From positions 1 through 47,972 of IMG/VR virus record IMGVR_UViG_3300024432_000018: a DNA stretch of 47,972 nt, one strand, 5' to 3'. This stretch comes from a virus. Positions within the stretch are counted from its first letter, which is position 1, and each line of letters opens with the position of its first letter. The notes beneath the pieces are model-generated. The model made no database searches. It worked only from the letters and a program-made list of their open reading frames with translations, and was not told where the DNA came from. Shown here in pieces: positions 47,578-47,972 of this stretch. Position numbers and translations under genes: made by a program.

Positions 47578-47972
47578 AGCTGAAAAATGCTAAACATGAA
47601 TGTTTTTGTCAGGAATACATCATCGATCTTAATGGTGCTAAGGCAGCAGAGCGTTCTGGATACAGTAAGAAGACAGCAAGGACTCAAGCTAATCAACTCT
47701 TGACAAAACTTGACATCTCAAAAAGAATTGCAGAACTTAAAGAGATAAGAAGCGAACGGACTGTCATCACTCAAGATATGGTTTTGAAGGAATTAAAGAT
47801 ATTGGCTCAAAGCGATATCCAAGATTATCTTGAAGTTGTGAAACAATATCCAGGTAGTGAAGATGGAAGGTTAAAGCTCAAAATGTTTGCTGAGATGAAA
47901 GGCAATGCAACAAGAGCAATAAAGAGTATATCAGAGCATATCACAAAAGATGGTATTCAATTGAAATTCAAG
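47574..47972 (+). CDS. terS: Terminase small subunit, N-terminal part (continues at window start)
   Basis: 133 residues are read here and the frame continues at position 132 of the window for a total of about 177. The N-terminus (EYIIDLNGAKAAERSGYSKKTARTQANQLLTKLDISKRI) is the Terminase_2 helix-turn-helix that binds the packaging site. AAGAGG lies 11 bases before the ATG. The large terminase gene follows across the join. Confidence 0.85.
   Translation, partial: MKLKNAKHECFCQEYIIDLNGAKAAERSGYSKKTARTQANQLLTKLDISKRIAELKEIRSERTVITQDMVLKELKILAQSDIQDYLEVVKQYPGSEDGRLKLKMFAEMKGNATRAIKSISEHITKDGIQLKFK
47847..47972. repeat. Right copy of 126-bp terminal direct repeat
   Basis: Identical to 6-131. See the left copy for interpretation. 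The exact length (126) and location within a gene suggest an assembly overlap of a circular molecule rather than a biological cos or terminal repeat. Confidence 0.95.

Noticed and set aside
1-47972. A search by eye for CRISPR arrays, diversity-generating retroelements and insertion sequences.
   Set aside because: No repeat-spacer array, template/variable repeat pair, reverse transcriptase or transposase was seen; the only short repeats are described separately.

Overview
The window is a complete or near-complete tailed-phage genome (Caudoviricetes). Bases 6-131 recur exactly at 47847-47972. Joining the two ends restores one open small-terminase gene, so the molecule is circular or circularly permuted with a unit of about 47,841 bp. 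The DNA is A+T-rich, genes are tightly packed with ATGA/TAATG overlaps and strong AGGAGG ribosome sites, and three intergenic sigma70-type promoters point to a bacterial host. A lipobox lipoprotein and an NlpC/P60 lysin fit that, but the sequence does not identify the host. No integrase, transposase, CRISPR array, reverse transcriptase or classical tRNA was found.

Layout. (1) 47.5 kb-end plus 0-6.7 kb: packaging and head genes (small and large terminase, portal, small Cys-rich/Lys-rich proteins, probable prohead protease, scaffold, decoration protein, major capsid protein), ended by a good intrinsic terminator. (2) 6.7-17.8 kb: an 11-kb block of sugar-active genes placed between the capsid gene and the connector/tail genes. 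It has a cupin, a three-domain MAF-like/GT-A/GT29-like fusion, GT2-type pairs, a GT-B enzyme, five SAM methyltransferases (three of them tandem paralogs), two DUF616-like glycosyltransferase paralogs and further GT-A and MAF-like enzymes. (3) 17.8-24.1 kb: appendage/fibre proteins, a connector, an Mu F/SPP1 gp7-like minor head protein placed far from the portal, head-tail joining proteins, tail tube, and tail assembly chaperones with a -1 frameshift. (4) 24.1-33.0 kb: tape measure, distal tail, a hub protein with an inserted carbohydrate-binding module, and fibres that share an N-terminal anchor. (5) 33.0-33.9 kb: two leftward genes. (6) 34.0-47.5 kb: rightward early/accessory genes led by a near-consensus promoter with an operator-like palindrome. 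They include a Sak4-like ATPase, an SSB analogue, a replisome organizer with an internal origin candidate, a RuvC-like resolvase, five HNH endonucleases (one inserted inside a YopX-like protein), many Cys-rich or single-TM micro-proteins, and a lysis region with a probably leaderless lysin mRNA.

The main points for a second look are: the 11-kb glycan/methylation island in the structural operon, which probably decorates the virion or host surface glycans; a promoter-hairpin-terminator structured RNA at 38.74-38.89 kb; a four-copy gene-junction repeat (GTGTCGCATAAG...ATGTC...AGGAGG) that joins small paralogous genes; the HNH-in-YopX chimera; and the iteron-like origin inside the replication gene. 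All functions are read from sequence motifs only; no database search was run.
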